This document shows, piece after piece, positions 1 through 8,540 of a DNA stretch of 64,000 nucleotides. Where the stretch lies: positions 1-64,000 of the forward strand of contig NZ_LMAH01000006.1 of NCBI RefSeq assembly GCF_001507335.1. The letters are read 5' to 3'. Numbering within the stretch: position 1 is the stretch's first letter; each line of letters starts with the position of its first letter. A model generated the notes under the pieces. The model was not told the DNA's origin. It worked only from the letters and a program-made list of their open reading frames with translations, and did no database searches. This DNA comes from Chryseobacterium sp. JAH (lineage in GTDB: Bacteria > Bacteroidota > Bacteroidia > Flavobacteriales > Weeksellaceae). Both the position numbers and the translations under genes were made by a program.

Positions 1-75
1 CTATAAAAGCTTTTTCGTTTATGCCTAACTAAAGGCTCTTCTGCGCTACCGAATCTCTCTCGTTTTTCAGTGGGG

Positions 76-107
76 CAAAGATAGGACACGTACTTACACG
101 AAGCAAA
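76..107 (-). promoter_or_regulatory. Leftward Bacteroidota-type promoter
   Basis: Read on the minus strand there is TTTG (104-107), a 20-base spacer and TATCTTTG (76-83). This is one base longer than the usual TTTG-N19-TAnnTTTG spacing. Transcription would begin near position 70 and leave the window to the left. The first transcribed bases contain a small GCCT/AGGC hairpin. The target gene or RNA is not in the window. Confidence 0.5.
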
Positions 108-459
108 TATTTAATAATCAATTATTTTGATTGTGGAAAAATATTAAAGTAAAATACTGGTCTGATAGGCATTGAATAATAGAATAGAGTTATCCACAAT
201 GCTCATATTATTTTAATATTGAGTAAAAATGTAATTTTATTGAGGTGTCATTTGAAAATTCACTAAACAAAATACCGATTATGTACCTCGAAAACACTGC
301 AAATATTACGTTTTTACGGAGAAACAGCAGCAACGAGTGTAGTGTTTGCAAAAGAGTAAGACAAAAGATTATTGATATTTATCTATATAATGAAGCTTGT
401 AGATTAAACCTAGGCAATTGAATAGTATCCTTTTGGCGAATAATGATCACCAACTACTA

Positions 460-564
460 CCCTAGCCCAGATTGAACGGCATGTTTGAGCTCTTTTTGCG
501 TCTAAGAATCAGCGAAGGCGCAAAAAAGCGAGTAGAGAAAGCTGGAATAAGCTCCTGATTTGGG
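460..564 (+). repeat. Folded dispersed intergenic element, copy 1
   Basis: An outer stem pairs CCCAGATT (466-473) with GATTTGGG (557-564), with wobble pairs. An inner hairpin pairs TTTTTGCG (493-500) with CGCAAAAA (519-526). A second copy lies in reverse orientation at 9261-9357 and shares the blocks TAGCCC, AACGGCAT and GCTCCT at similar spacing (94 and 97 bases). I recall similar elements in Flavobacteriia genomes but know no established name. It may be a REP-like DNA element or a structured RNA. Confidence 0.6.
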
Positions 565-635
565 TAAAAGTATTTTAGAGTTGGAGTGGAAATTCAGTGT
601 AATTAAAATAATCTATTACAAAACACATCTAGATT

Positions 636-668
636 TCAAAAAAAATACCTCTGAAAATTTCAGAGGTA
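636..668 (-). terminator. asnS terminator
   Basis: The stem TACCTCTGAAA/TTTCAGAGGTA spans 646-668 and is followed, on the minus strand, by a T run (complement of the A run at 636-645). It lies just downstream of the asnS stop codon, with a (TA)n run between them. Confidence 0.75.
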
Positions 669-669
669 T

Positions 670-692
670 TATATATATATATATATATATAT
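670..692. repeat. (TA)n microsatellite
   Basis: About eleven uninterrupted TA units lie between the asnS stop codon and its terminator. Such runs can vary in length by slippage, which here would change only the 3' untranslated region. Confidence 0.9.
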
Positions 693-700
693 GATGCAGA

Positions 701-2149
701 TTAAAATTCGGCGTTCTTTGGAGTTCTTGGGAAAGGGATGACGTCTCGAATGTTGGTCATACCTGTTACGAAGAGAACCAATCTTTCTAAACCTAGCCCG
801 AAACCTGCATGAGGAACCGAACCGAATCTTCTGGTATCCATATACCACCAAAGCTCATGCTCGTCTACATGCATTTCTGCCATTTTGGTTTTCAGAACGT
901 CTAATCTTGCTTCTCTCTCTGATCCACCGATGATTTCACCAATTCCAGGGAAAAGTACATCCATTGCAGCAACGGTTTTGTTATCGTCGTTCAGCTTCAT
1001 ATAGAATGCTTTGATCTCTTTTGGATAATCGAAAAGAACAACCGGACACTCGAAGTGCTTCTCTACCAAGAATCTTTCGTGCTCAGACTGAAGGTCTGTT
1101 CCCCAGTTTTCAACCGGATATTGGAATTTCCCTTTTTTGTTCTCTTTTGAGTTCATTAAAATCTCAATTGCTTCAGTATAGCTTACACGCTTGAAACGCT
1201 TTGCAATAACATTCTCCAATTTTTCGATCAGTCCTTCTTTCGCTCTGTCTTTTTCCGGTTTTGATTTTTGCTCTTCTTCAAAACGTTTGTCTAAGAACTC
1301 AAGATCATCTTTACAGTTATCTAAAACATATTGAATCACATATTTCAAGAAATCTTCCGCCAAGTCGATGTTATCTTCAAGATTGTTGAAGGCAACTTCA
1401 GGCTCAATCATCCAGAATTCTGCTAAGTGACGTGTTGTGTTTGAATTTTCTGCACGGAAAGTCGGGCCGAAAGTATAAATTCTTCCCAATCCCATTGCTG
1501 CAGTTTCGCCTTCAAGCTGTCCGGAAACCGTTAAGTTGGTTTTTTTCCCAAAGAAATCCTGTGCAAAATCGATATCACCTTGCTCGTCTCTTGGAATATT
1601 GTTCAAATCAAAGTTGGTAACGCCAAACATTTCCCCCGCTCCTTCTGCATCTGCTCCAGTTACAATCGGTGTATTGATGTAGAAAAACTGGTTTTGGTTA
1701 AAGAAAGAGTGAATTGCAAAACTCACTGCATGACGTACTCTGAAAACGGCCCCGAATAAATTGGTTCTGAATCTCAAATGCGCCTGCTCTCTCAACACTT
1801 CTAAGGAATGTTTTTTTGGCTGAAGAATAGTTTTATCTCTTTCTTCTGTAAAGTTATCTCCTAAAATGATAATTTTTTTAGCGATAATTTCTACAGTTTG
1901 TCCTGCTCCCTGGCTTTCCACCACTTCACCAACAACTTTCAGTGAAGAAGCTGTGCTTATTTTACTGATAATTTCTGCGTCGAAATTTTCAAAATCAACA
2001 ACAATTTGCAAATTATTAATCGTAGAACCATCATTTAACGCAATAAAGCGATTTGAACGGAAGGCTCTTACCCAACCGTAAACTGTAATGTCATGATGTA
2101 ATACTTTCTTGTAGTCTTGTAGGACTTCTTTAATCGTCTGCTTTTTCAT
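701..2149 (-). CDS. asnS: Asparagine--tRNA ligase
   Basis: This cytosolic class IIb synthetase charges tRNA-Asn with asparagine using ATP. The first 105 residues or so form the OB-fold anticodon-binding domain. The catalytic core shows motif 2 (FRAEN followed by a [11 protein letters not shown] block) and motif 3 (GFGLGLERL, about residues 449-457). The length of 482 residues is normal for Bacteroidota AsnRS. I start at the MKKQT methionine rather than the frame's upstream candidate 14 codons earlier, because those codons overlap a promoter-like region. It is transcribed alone and ends at the terminator at 636-668. A TAAATTTG box (2189-2196, complement) may be its -7 element. Confidence 0.97.
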   Translation of the reverse strand: MKKQTIKEVLQDYKKVLHHDITVYGWVRAFRSNRFIALNDGSTINNLQIVVDFENFDAEIISKISTASSLKVVGEVVESQGAGQTVEIIAKKIIILGDNFTEERDKTILQPKKHSLEVLREQAHLRFRTNLFGAVFRVRHAVSFAIHSFFNQNQFFYINTPIVTGADAEGAGEMFGVTNFDLNNIPRDEQGDIDFAQDFFGKKTNLTVSGQLEGETAAMGLGRIYTFGPTFRAENSNTTRHLAEFWMIEPEVAFNNLEDNIDLAEDFLKYVIQYVLDNCKDDLEFLDKRFEEEQKSKPEKDRAKEGLIEKLENVIAKRFKRVSYTEAIEILMNSKENKKGKFQYPVENWGTDLQSEHERFLVEKHFECPVVLFDYPKEIKAFYMKLNDDNKTVAAMDVLFPGIGEIIGGSEREARLDVLKTKMAEMHVDEHELWWYMDTRRFGSVPHAGFGLGLERLVLFVTGMTNIRDVIPFPRTPKNAEF

Positions 2150-2271
2150 TTGTTGATTGATAAATTTTTGTATAAAAATTAATGTTTGCAAATTTACAAA
2201 AAACGAGGGAACTTTTGCTTGTTATGATTTAGGATTTAAATTAAGATGAGTTTTTCAGTGAAATATCTGAA

Positions 2272-2871
2272 TTAATTAAAAAGCGTACTCTTTTTTCTCG
2301 GTTTTCCTTTTCTGATATTCCAGGCATGGTAAAAACTCGGGACGTCGTATTGCCACATGGGAAGAATTAAAATAATCAGGATAACATCAATATGAGAAAT
2401 AATTCCTAAAATGATCGTTAAATGAAAAGCCCAGCCAGCTTGTTGAAATCCAATTAAATAAGTAAAAGCAATCAATAAACTTATCCCCCATATTTTTGAA
2501 AGCCAAGCATGAGTACATGTTTCTTTTTTAAATTTAATGATACTTATTATATAGCACAAAGCTTCCATGATAAAGATAAGCGCAATACTTTGCCAATGGT
2601 TTTGTATCACTTCTGGATTGATGAAATAGGCTGCAAATCCCAATGAAAGCCAAAAAACTAAATCGATCTGGCTGTCGAGTCGTCGTAGTTTTTCTGATGA
2701 AACTCCTACTTTTCGGGCAATGATACCGTCGAAAATATCTGTGAGTAGACCTACGAACATCAAGGTTAATATTAAAACTCCTGATTTTTCGCCATTTAAA
2801 TACGCTAACGAAAAAATGAGCGGCGCAAAGAGGAAGCGAATTGCTATTAATAAATATGGTATTGTTTTCAT
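2272..2871 (-). CDS. CDP-alcohol phosphatidyltransferase family protein
   Basis: Integral membrane enzyme of the CDP-alcohol phosphotransferase family, which transfers a phosphatidyl-type group from CDP-activated lipid to an alcohol. The metal and CDP site is visible as D45xxD48G49xxA52R53 followed by D66xxxD70. The glycine normally four residues before the third aspartate is leucine here (L62), so substrate handling may differ from PgsA or PssA. Several hydrophobic segments fill the 199 residues. A canonical PssA is encoded separately at 35602-36345, so this is probably a paralogue with another head group. The substrate is unknown. Confidence 0.8.
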   Translation of the reverse strand: MKTIPYLLIAIRFLFAPLIFSLAYLNGEKSGVLILTLMFVGLLTDIFDGIIARKVGVSSEKLRRLDSQIDLVFWLSLGFAAYFINPEVIQNHWQSIALIFIMEALCYIISIIKFKKETCTHAWLSKIWGISLLIAFTYLIGFQQAGWAFHLTIILGIISHIDVILIILILPMWQYDVPSFYHAWNIRKGKPRKKSTLFN

Positions 2872-2893
2872 GTTTAAAATTTTTTGATATTAT

Positions 2894-3523
2894 TTAAAAT
2901 TTAAAAATCAAGCTTGCTTCGGCTGAAAAAGCATTAAATCCTTCTGGCGCAGTTTGCTTATACCACAGTCTATACGGCAGATAAGAAGCCTGAACACCAA
3001 TTCCCACATTATTTTTCCAAAAACGAATTCCCTGACCAATTTTTAAAGTTGAAAAACTAGCACTGTGAGTATCTATATAGATTGTATTATCATTATCAGA
3101 TTTTTCCTGAGAATCGTCTTTCGGTATATCTCCATCATTAAAAAACAACGTCTGTAGGCTGAATTCTGAAACCCATTCTATTTTATTGTTTCTTAATTCG
3201 TATCTCTTGACCATTCTGGCTCCCAGATTCCAAATAAATTCTTCTGAGCGAATAGGATAAAACAGTCCGTTTTTTCCATAATTAAATTCATAAAGACTTT
3301 TACTGTAACCGAAATTTGTTCCCAATTCTAAATGAGTTTTAGATTCATCCGCGGGAAATCTGTACCAGTAACCAGCGTACACACCTGCATTTTGTTTTGC
3401 TTTAAATTTGTTAAAGTTCAGAAATGATCCGACTTCGATTAACGATCTCTTACTTTTTTCAGCGTTGACGTTTTGCGCAGAGAGATTGACGCACAAAAAC
3501 AGGAGTATTGCAAAAGCTCTCAT
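2894..3523 (-). CDS. Secreted outer-membrane beta-barrel-like protein
   Basis: I do not recognise a named family. The protein has a clear signal peptide ending at LSAQ (residue 17). The rest is rich in alternating aromatic and polar residues and ends in FKF, typical of an outer-membrane barrel whose C-terminal phenylalanine is read by the BAM complex. At 209 residues it could form a barrel of 8-10 strands. The start lies 3 bases downstream of the stop of the next gene on the same strand (3527-4204), so the two are probably co-transcribed and may act together in the envelope. Function is unknown. Confidence 0.6.
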   Translation of the reverse strand: MRAFAILLFLCVNLSAQNVNAEKSKRSLIEVGSFLNFNKFKAKQNAGVYAGYWYRFPADESKTHLELGTNFGYSKSLYEFNYGKNGLFYPIRSEEFIWNLGARMVKRYELRNNKIEWVSEFSLQTLFFNDGDIPKDDSQEKSDNDNTIYIDTHSASFSTLKIGQGIRFWKNNVGIGVQASYLPYRLWYKQTAPEGFNAFSAEASLIFKF

Positions 3524-3526
3524 GAC

Positions 3527-4204
3527 TTAAAAGTTGATTAGTGGTAGTGTTCTTTTTCCGTTTTTGTTCCAGAAGCCAATCTGGAGACCTTTCATTTTAT
3601 TCGATTTATTCACCAAACCGACCTGCAAACCTTTGCCATCAATATTTTCATTAACAATACCTATCTGAACACCTCTGAGAATTTCTGTATTATTAAAAGC
3701 AGAAAAACTGACACCCTTCATTTCTTTAGACGAAACGCCTAAGATTGAAACAAAAACGCCATTGCCTTTTTCAATATCAAAATTGGCCAACGAACCCATG
3801 ACACCATTCATCGTATGACCATAATTGTAAAGAGAAATACTGAATCCGTTGTGGCTAATCCCTCTGAAATAACCTGCGGGAGAAATATTGAGTCCATTAA
3901 CCTGAACAGTTTCTACATTTGCAGTTTTTGCCGGATCATAAAAAAGCCAGAACAAAATCCCTAAAGGGTTGATTTCCAAATTAAGTCCGTTCACCTTCTG
4001 CAAGTTTAAAGCAGTTTCTTCTTTAAAAAGATATTTAGAATCCAAACCTAATCCGAATGCCAACCCGTTGACCTTACTAATTTTGTTATTTAAAGGTGTG
4101 ATTGCAACCCATCTTACTTCTTGATGATTCACTTTCAAACTGTCCTGACAAAACAGAAAACTATTGAAGCAGGCAGCAATTATTAAAAATAATTTCGTTT
4201 TCAT
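3527..4204 (-). CDS. LA_2272-like surface repeat protein
   Basis: A secreted 225-residue protein with signal peptide MKTKLFLIIAACFNSFLFCQ. The body carries several short repeats of the type GLQ(I/V)GLVN and GFSISLYN, each with a Gly-hydrophobic-x-hydrophobic pattern predicted to build a beta-helix or barrel. This resembles the LA_2272 family of surface repeat proteins; the match is from memory of the motif, not from a search. I chose this ATG instead of one 36 codons upstream because it begins the signal peptide. It is divergent from the XRE-like regulator (107 bases apart), so that regulator may control it. Confidence 0.5.
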   Translation of the reverse strand: MKTKLFLIIAACFNSFLFCQDSLKVNHQEVRWVAITPLNNKISKVNGLAFGLGLDSKYLFKEETALNLQKVNGLNLEINPLGILFWLFYDPAKTANVETVQVNGLNISPAGYFRGISHNGFSISLYNYGHTMNGVMGSLANFDIEKGNGVFVSILGVSSKEMKGVSFSAFNNTEILRGVQIGIVNENIDGKGLQVGLVNKSNKMKGLQIGFWNKNGKRTLPLINF

Positions 4205-4285
4205 AATAGCGAGTTTTAAATTATAACTCAAAGCTACCCACAGAACAACCTTACCTGAATGCGAAAAAAAATTAAAATAAATCTC

Positions 4286-4293
4286 TACATTTG
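4286..4293 (+). promoter_or_regulatory. TAnnTTTG -7 box for the XRE-like gene
   Basis: TACATTTG lies 17 bases before the ATG at 4311. No TTTG is visible 19 bases further upstream, so this is a half-supported promoter. Confidence 0.4.
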
Positions 4294-4310
4294 TGAAAAT
4301 CGCAAATATC

Positions 4311-5240
4311 ATGAATCAGGAAATTCTACTCAAACAAATCAGAAAGAAAATCGGAGACAAATCTTTGATCGATGAGATTGCCAATATTCTCAATATTAGT
4401 TATGATGCGGCACACCGAAGAACTTCGATGAAGGCAAAATTCAGTTTTGAAGAAGCTGTAGAATTGGCAAAATATTATCAGATTTCTATTGATCAATTCT
4501 TGGGAACGGAAAACCAATTGGTGGTAAAAAGAACAAAACCCGTAAAAACTCAGGAAGATCTATTGTATTTTTTTGAAAGTTCGTTGCAAATTTTGAATGT
4601 TTTCCAGAGTATCAATCAGTCGAAAGTGTATTATTCGGCGAAGGATATTCCTTTTTTTTATACGATTTCAAATACAATATTGTCACGCTTCAAATTTTAT
4701 GTCTGGATGAACCTTTTAAATGAAGATAAATTTCTAGGACCATTCGAAGATTTTAATCTTCCTTATCATTCTCCGAAAAACGAAATGCTGAAAGATTTGT
4801 ACGAAAGCCAGAATGTAACCGAAGTCTGGAATGACACCACGATTATGAGTATTCTGATGCAGGTTTCTTTTTACTCAGAAATGGGACTTTTGAAATATAA
4901 AGACATCGTGCTTATTTTGGAGGAAGTGAGAAGTGTTCTGCAAAATATCGAATATAAAATCCAGCATAATCCTAATTTCAATTTTTATGTCAACGATCTG
5001 GTCATTCTAAGCAATAATATTTTGTTTAAAAATGAATATCAATCTTCGTTTTTTATTCCATTTAACATGTTTGGATACATGATGACGAATGATGAGAATA
5101 CTTGCAACGACACTTTGATTTATTTTGAACACGAAATAAAAAATTCGAAATCGCTGAATAGTTCAGGTAACAGAGAGCGGAAAATGTTTTTTAATAAAAT
5201 GTATGACCAGATTGAAAACTTACAACAAAAATTAAAATGA
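4311..5240 (+). CDS. XRE-like helix-turn-helix regulator
   Basis: The first 65 residues hold a lambda-repressor-like helix-turn-helix (about residues 18-38, with the AANILNISYDAAHRR-type core) followed by a WELAKYY-like helix. The remaining 240 residues or so are a helical domain without a known name, perhaps a ligand or partner domain. I start at MNQEIL (309 residues) instead of six codons upstream. The stop overlaps the start of the AraC regulator in ATGA, so the two are translationally coupled. Its probable targets are the divergent envelope genes to the left or its own operon; this is inferred only from position. Confidence 0.7.
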   Translation: MNQEILLKQIRKKIGDKSLIDEIANILNISYDAAHRRTSMKAKFSFEEAVELAKYYQISIDQFLGTENQLVVKRTKPVKTQEDLLYFFESSLQILNVFQSINQSKVYYSAKDIPFFYTISNTILSRFKFYVWMNLLNEDKFLGPFEDFNLPYHSPKNEMLKDLYESQNVTEVWNDTTIMSILMQVSFYSEMGLLKYKDIVLILEEVRSVLQNIEYKIQHNPNFNFYVNDLVILSNNILFKNEYQSSFFIPFNMFGYMMTNDENTCNDTLIYFEHEIKNSKSLNSSGNRERKMFFNKMYDQIENLQQKLK

Positions 5241-6043
5241 ACACACTTTATAAGGGTGAGTTTTTTGGTCAAACCAACAAAACGCTGCACTTCGATGGCC
5301 TGATTATCACAGATACAGAATACACTCATTCTTATGTCGACTGGCATTACCACGAGAATGCTTATTTCACTTTTCTCATTCAGGGAAATGTGGTTGAAGG
5401 AAATAAAAAAGAAATTTATGAATGCTCTGCCGGAACTTTACTTTATCATCAATGGGAAGATCCGCATTATAATATAAAACCCGATGGTTTTACACGAGGT
5501 TTCCACATCGAAATACCCCGAAAATGGTTTGAAAATCTGAATATTTCAAAAAACCAACTCGAAGGAACCTTTAATATAAAGAATCCCGAAGTAAAACTTT
5601 TAATGTATAAAATCTTTAAAGAAAGTAAAATAGATGACAGCTCTTCTGAAATCTCTACACATCAGCTTTTGCTCACTATTTTCAGTCAATTATCTACTCA
5701 TAAGTCTAAGGTAGAAAAGAAACCAGTTTGGGTTAAGCAAATTGATGAGTTGTTGCACGAAAGCTATACGGAAAAATTCAGCTTAACAGAGCTTTCTCAA
5801 ACGTTAGACATTCATCCAATTCATCTGAGTAGGGACTTTCACAAATATTTCAATTGCAATCTGGGAGATTATATCAGAAAACTAAAGATTAATCAATCTC
5901 TATCTTTTCTTACAGCCAACGAAAAATCGTTAACAGAAATTGCGTTAGACTGTGGTTTTGCAGATCAAAGTCATTTCATCCGCAGTTTTAAAGAAAATAT
6001 AGGAATAACTCCATTAAACTACCGGAAAATTTTGAAAAAGTAA
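5237..6043 (+). CDS. AraC family transcriptional regulator
   Basis: A cupin-like sensor domain at the N-terminus (HYHENAYF near residue 35) is followed by a C-terminal AraC DNA-binding domain with two helix-turn-helix units (about residues 165-265). Typical features are the LSRDFHKYF block, ALDCGFADQSHFIRSFK and the GITPLNYRK end. The length of 268 residues is normal. Its ATG overlaps the stop of the XRE-like gene by four bases, and a serine hydrolase gene follows after 64 bases. It may control that hydrolase; the inducer is unknown. Confidence 0.88.
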   Translation: MNTLYKGEFFGQTNKTLHFDGLIITDTEYTHSYVDWHYHENAYFTFLIQGNVVEGNKKEIYECSAGTLLYHQWEDPHYNIKPDGFTRGFHIEIPRKWFENLNISKNQLEGTFNIKNPEVKLLMYKIFKESKIDDSSSEISTHQLLLTIFSQLSTHKSKVEKKPVWVKQIDELLHESYTEKFSLTELSQTLDIHPIHLSRDFHKYFNCNLGDYIRKLKINQSLSFLTANEKSLTEIALDCGFADQSHFIRSFKENIGITPLNYRKILKK

Positions 6044-6107
6044 ACATGTTAATTCTGTTCTATTTTTTTAAAACTAAGCTTTTTATTTTTGTCATATAAA
6101 ATTTAAA

Positions 6108-7751
6108 ATGAAATCAAGCCCAATATTTATTCTTTTTTTACTCTTTAATTTTTCTTTTGTACAGTCTCAGAATATTATCAATCCGGAAAAAATTGAAAAT
6201 GCTATTCAAAAAGATCATTTGAATACAATTATTTTCATTGACAAAGCAGTTTCTGAAGAAAATTTAAAAGAATCAGATTTCCTTTCAACGATGATTTTTC
6301 AAGAAGATAAAGATCTTGCTATCCGTATTTTTCAAGATAATTCTTTGATTAATTATTTACACCAGCTTGATCCTTCTTTAACCGCTGATGAGTTATTAAA
6401 AAAAGGGAATTATCAGTTTTCTTTTTATGTTGACAGAAAATTAATTTATGTAGAAAATCTCAAATCAGGAGCAGGAACAAAAGAAAGTAAAACTTTAAAA
6501 ACAACTTTCGGAATTCCTTTCATTAGTTCAAAAAATGAAGATTCCTGGGGAAGATTTTTGTGGATGCGATTTTATTTAGTAAATGGCGGGATCGATGCTT
6601 TAGAAACCGGAAGCCATAATTTAAGTATCGAAATAAGACCTTATTTAAAAACTGCAACTTTAAAAACAGGAAAAGTAATCGCAAAAGGCAATATAAATCT
6701 GGTGATTCCTAAAAAGAATATTCCTGAAAATCAAATTGTCGTTCAAAAAATAAAGCCCAATAGTGGCTGGAAAGTTTCGAATGAAAAATTTAATATCGAA
6801 AAAATAAAAGATTTAAATCAAAAAATTGCAGAAAACAGATTCAAAGATATTACGGGTATCGTTGTGATCAAAAATGACAAGCTTCTTTTGGAAGAATATT
6901 TTAATCATTATGAAAGAGACAGCCTTAATGACACACGTTCTGTAGGGAAATCTTTCGCTTCTGCTTTAATGGAAATTGCTTTGAAAGATGGATATTTAAA
7001 AAATGAAGATCAAAAAATCAGCGAATTTTATGATTTAAAAACATTCAAAAATTATTCTCCCGAAAAAGAGAATATCACAATAAAAAGTTTGCTGACGATG
7101 AGTTCAGGTTTTGATGGAAATGATGAAGATGAAGATTCGCCCGGAAATGAAGAAAATATGTACCCAACCGATAATTGGATAAAATTCGCATTAGATTTAC
7201 CTTTGACTGACAATAAAATCGGCGAAAAATGGTCTTACTTTACAACCGGAGTCGTTTTAACCGGAGATATTTTAGATAAACTTATTAAAAATGGACTGGA
7301 AAAGTATGCAGATCAAAAATTATTTCAACCTCTTGGAATAAAAAATTACAAATGGCAATATACACCTCAACACAAAATATCGCTAGCCGGAGGACTAAGA
7401 ATGAGTGCTCTGGATTTTGCAAAATTCGGACAGTTATATAAAAATAACGGTGTTTGGAATGGTAAAACTATTTTAGACAAAGCATGGATTAAAAAATCTT
7501 TTACCAATTATTTTTCCGACAATAAAGATTTTGAAGGGTACGGATACTTGTTTTGGAGAAAAGTATATAAAATAGCCGATAAAAGTTTTGAATCTTATCA
7601 ATCTAGCGGAAATGGCGGGAACAAAATTATCATTTTCACAGAACTACCTTTCGTTATGGTCATCACTGCAAAAGCTTACAATAAACCATATTCACACTCA
7701 CAAGTCGATAAAATGGTACAAGATTATTTGTTACCAGCGGTTTATGAATAA
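6108..7751 (+). CDS. Serine hydrolase, beta-lactamase/PBP4* fold
   Basis: A secreted protein with a signal peptide (cleavage after VQSQ, about residue 21). Residues 1-225 are an unassigned N-terminal region. Residues 240-547 form a class C beta-lactamase-like domain. The nucleophile motif SxxK is S278-VG-K281, the second motif is around Y377, and the third (HxG or KTG in relatives) is SGNGG at 500-504. Such proteins range from D-amino peptidases and esterases to lactamases, so an antibiotic-resistance role should not be assumed. It follows two regulators on the same strand. A TATTTTTG box at 6084-6091 may be its own -7 element. Confidence 0.8.
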   Translation: MKSSPIFILFLLFNFSFVQSQNIINPEKIENAIQKDHLNTIIFIDKAVSEENLKESDFLSTMIFQEDKDLAIRIFQDNSLINYLHQLDPSLTADELLKKGNYQFSFYVDRKLIYVENLKSGAGTKESKTLKTTFGIPFISSKNEDSWGRFLWMRFYLVNGGIDALETGSHNLSIEIRPYLKTATLKTGKVIAKGNINLVIPKKNIPENQIVVQKIKPNSGWKVSNEKFNIEKIKDLNQKIAENRFKDITGIVVIKNDKLLLEEYFNHYERDSLNDTRSVGKSFASALMEIALKDGYLKNEDQKISEFYDLKTFKNYSPEKENITIKSLLTMSSGFDGNDEDEDSPGNEENMYPTDNWIKFALDLPLTDNKIGEKWSYFTTGVVLTGDILDKLIKNGLEKYADQKLFQPLGIKNYKWQYTPQHKISLAGGLRMSALDFAKFGQLYKNNGVWNGKTILDKAWIKKSFTNYFSDNKDFEGYGYLFWRKVYKIADKSFESYQSSGNGGNKIIIFTELPFVMVITAKAYNKPYSHSQVDKMVQDYLLPAVYE

Positions 7752-7813
7752 TAGATAAATAAAAAATTTGAAAGAACAGATGTCCTAATATAATTTTTTG
7801 CTAACTATTTGTA

Positions 7814-8356
7814 TTACTCATCCTTCTTCGAAGGAATCAAGAAAACATCAAGCAAACCTTCAGGAACCTGCATTTTGATCAATCTCTCGTCACGGTTCAC
7901 TTCAATAATCCAGTCTTTAATCAACGGAATTACAACTTCTTTCCCTTCCAGATTGGTCACAAAATAATTCTGTGCGGTCTGATCATTTATAGATCGAATC
8001 ACTCCACAATTATTATCATCCTGATCAAGAATTTCGTAGCCGATTACTTCATGATAGTAAAATTGATTTCCTGTCAATTTTGGAAGACTCGTCAGCGGAA
8101 GATAAACATCTTTATTCAAAGACTGATCTACCAAAGCTTCTGAAGAGTTTCTAAATGCAATATTCAGAGCATCAAGTTTGCTCCAAGAAGTTTTTTCAAC
8201 GAAAAAAGGAACCAACAAGCCATTAATTTCCACAAAAATGGAATCTAGTTTTTTGTAAAGCTCTGGTTGGTCTGTATCTAATTTAAGAATTACGTTTCCT
8301 GCAAGACCATGTCTGCGGGTGATTTTTCCTAATAAATAGCAGTCTTCTTTTTTCAT
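7814..8356 (-). CDS. rimM: Ribosome maturation factor RimM
   Basis: RimM binds S19 and helps 16S rRNA processing in the 30S head. The N-terminal RimM beta-barrel is recognisable (LGKITRRHGLAGNVILKLDTD, shown here in short: LGKITRRHG at residues 9-17). A C-terminal PRC-barrel follows with IPLIKDWIIEV near residue 145. The length is 180 residues, as expected. It lies downstream of rpsP on the same strand, a classical pairing, but a hairpin at 8477-8522 lies between the two genes. Confidence 0.93.
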   Translation of the reverse strand: MKKEDCYLLGKITRRHGLAGNVILKLDTDQPELYKKLDSIFVEINGLLVPFFVEKTSWSKLDALNIAFRNSSEALVDQSLNKDVYLPLTSLPKLTGNQFYYHEVIGYEILDQDDNNCGVIRSINDQTAQNYFVTNLEGKEVVIPLIKDWIIEVNRDERLIKMQVPEGLLDVFLIPSKKDE

Positions 8357-8476
8357 AATGTCAAAATTAACAAAAATTCCCTAAATCAATTAAATCCTAA
8401 AAGGAGTAAAAAACCTAACAAAACAGTTCGAAAAGGTCAAAATCAACAGGCTTCACTAGGGTACTGAAAAAAGTTG

Positions 8477-8522
8477 ATTTTTTTTAAAACAACAAAGACA
8501 CGAAAAAATCGTGCCTTTGTTT
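8477..8522 (-). terminator. Hairpin after rpsP
   Basis: The stem pairs ACAAAG-CACGA with TCGTG-CTTTGT around an A-rich loop. On the minus strand it is followed by TTTT and an A run. It may end or attenuate transcription between rpsP and rimM. Confidence 0.6.
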
Positions 8523-8540
8523 TGTATTTTTTTAGAAGAA

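Larger units (their letters stand above)
1..635. other. Gene-free region at the left edge
   Basis: No convincing coding sequence is visible here on either strand. The stretch holds a leftward promoter (76-107), two DnaA-box-like 9-mers (132-140 and 190-198), an AT-rich segment and a folded repeat element (about 460-564). An ATG-less frame on the minus strand is open from about 116 to the left edge; it could be the beginning of a gene or of an RNA that continues outside the window, but I cannot name it. Confidence 0.5.

Noticed and set aside
1..200. Chromosome origin
   Set aside because: Only two DnaA-like boxes are seen and no origin-linked genes; kept as a weak finding only.
669..851. Open frame antiparallel phase in the asnS end
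   Set aside because: It is a shadow frame whose C-terminal part translates the (TA)n run as an Ile/Tyr repeat.
6108..7751. Beta-lactamase resistance gene
   Set aside because: The third motif (SGNGG) and the long N-terminal domain do not match true beta-lactamases; kept as a general serine hydrolase.
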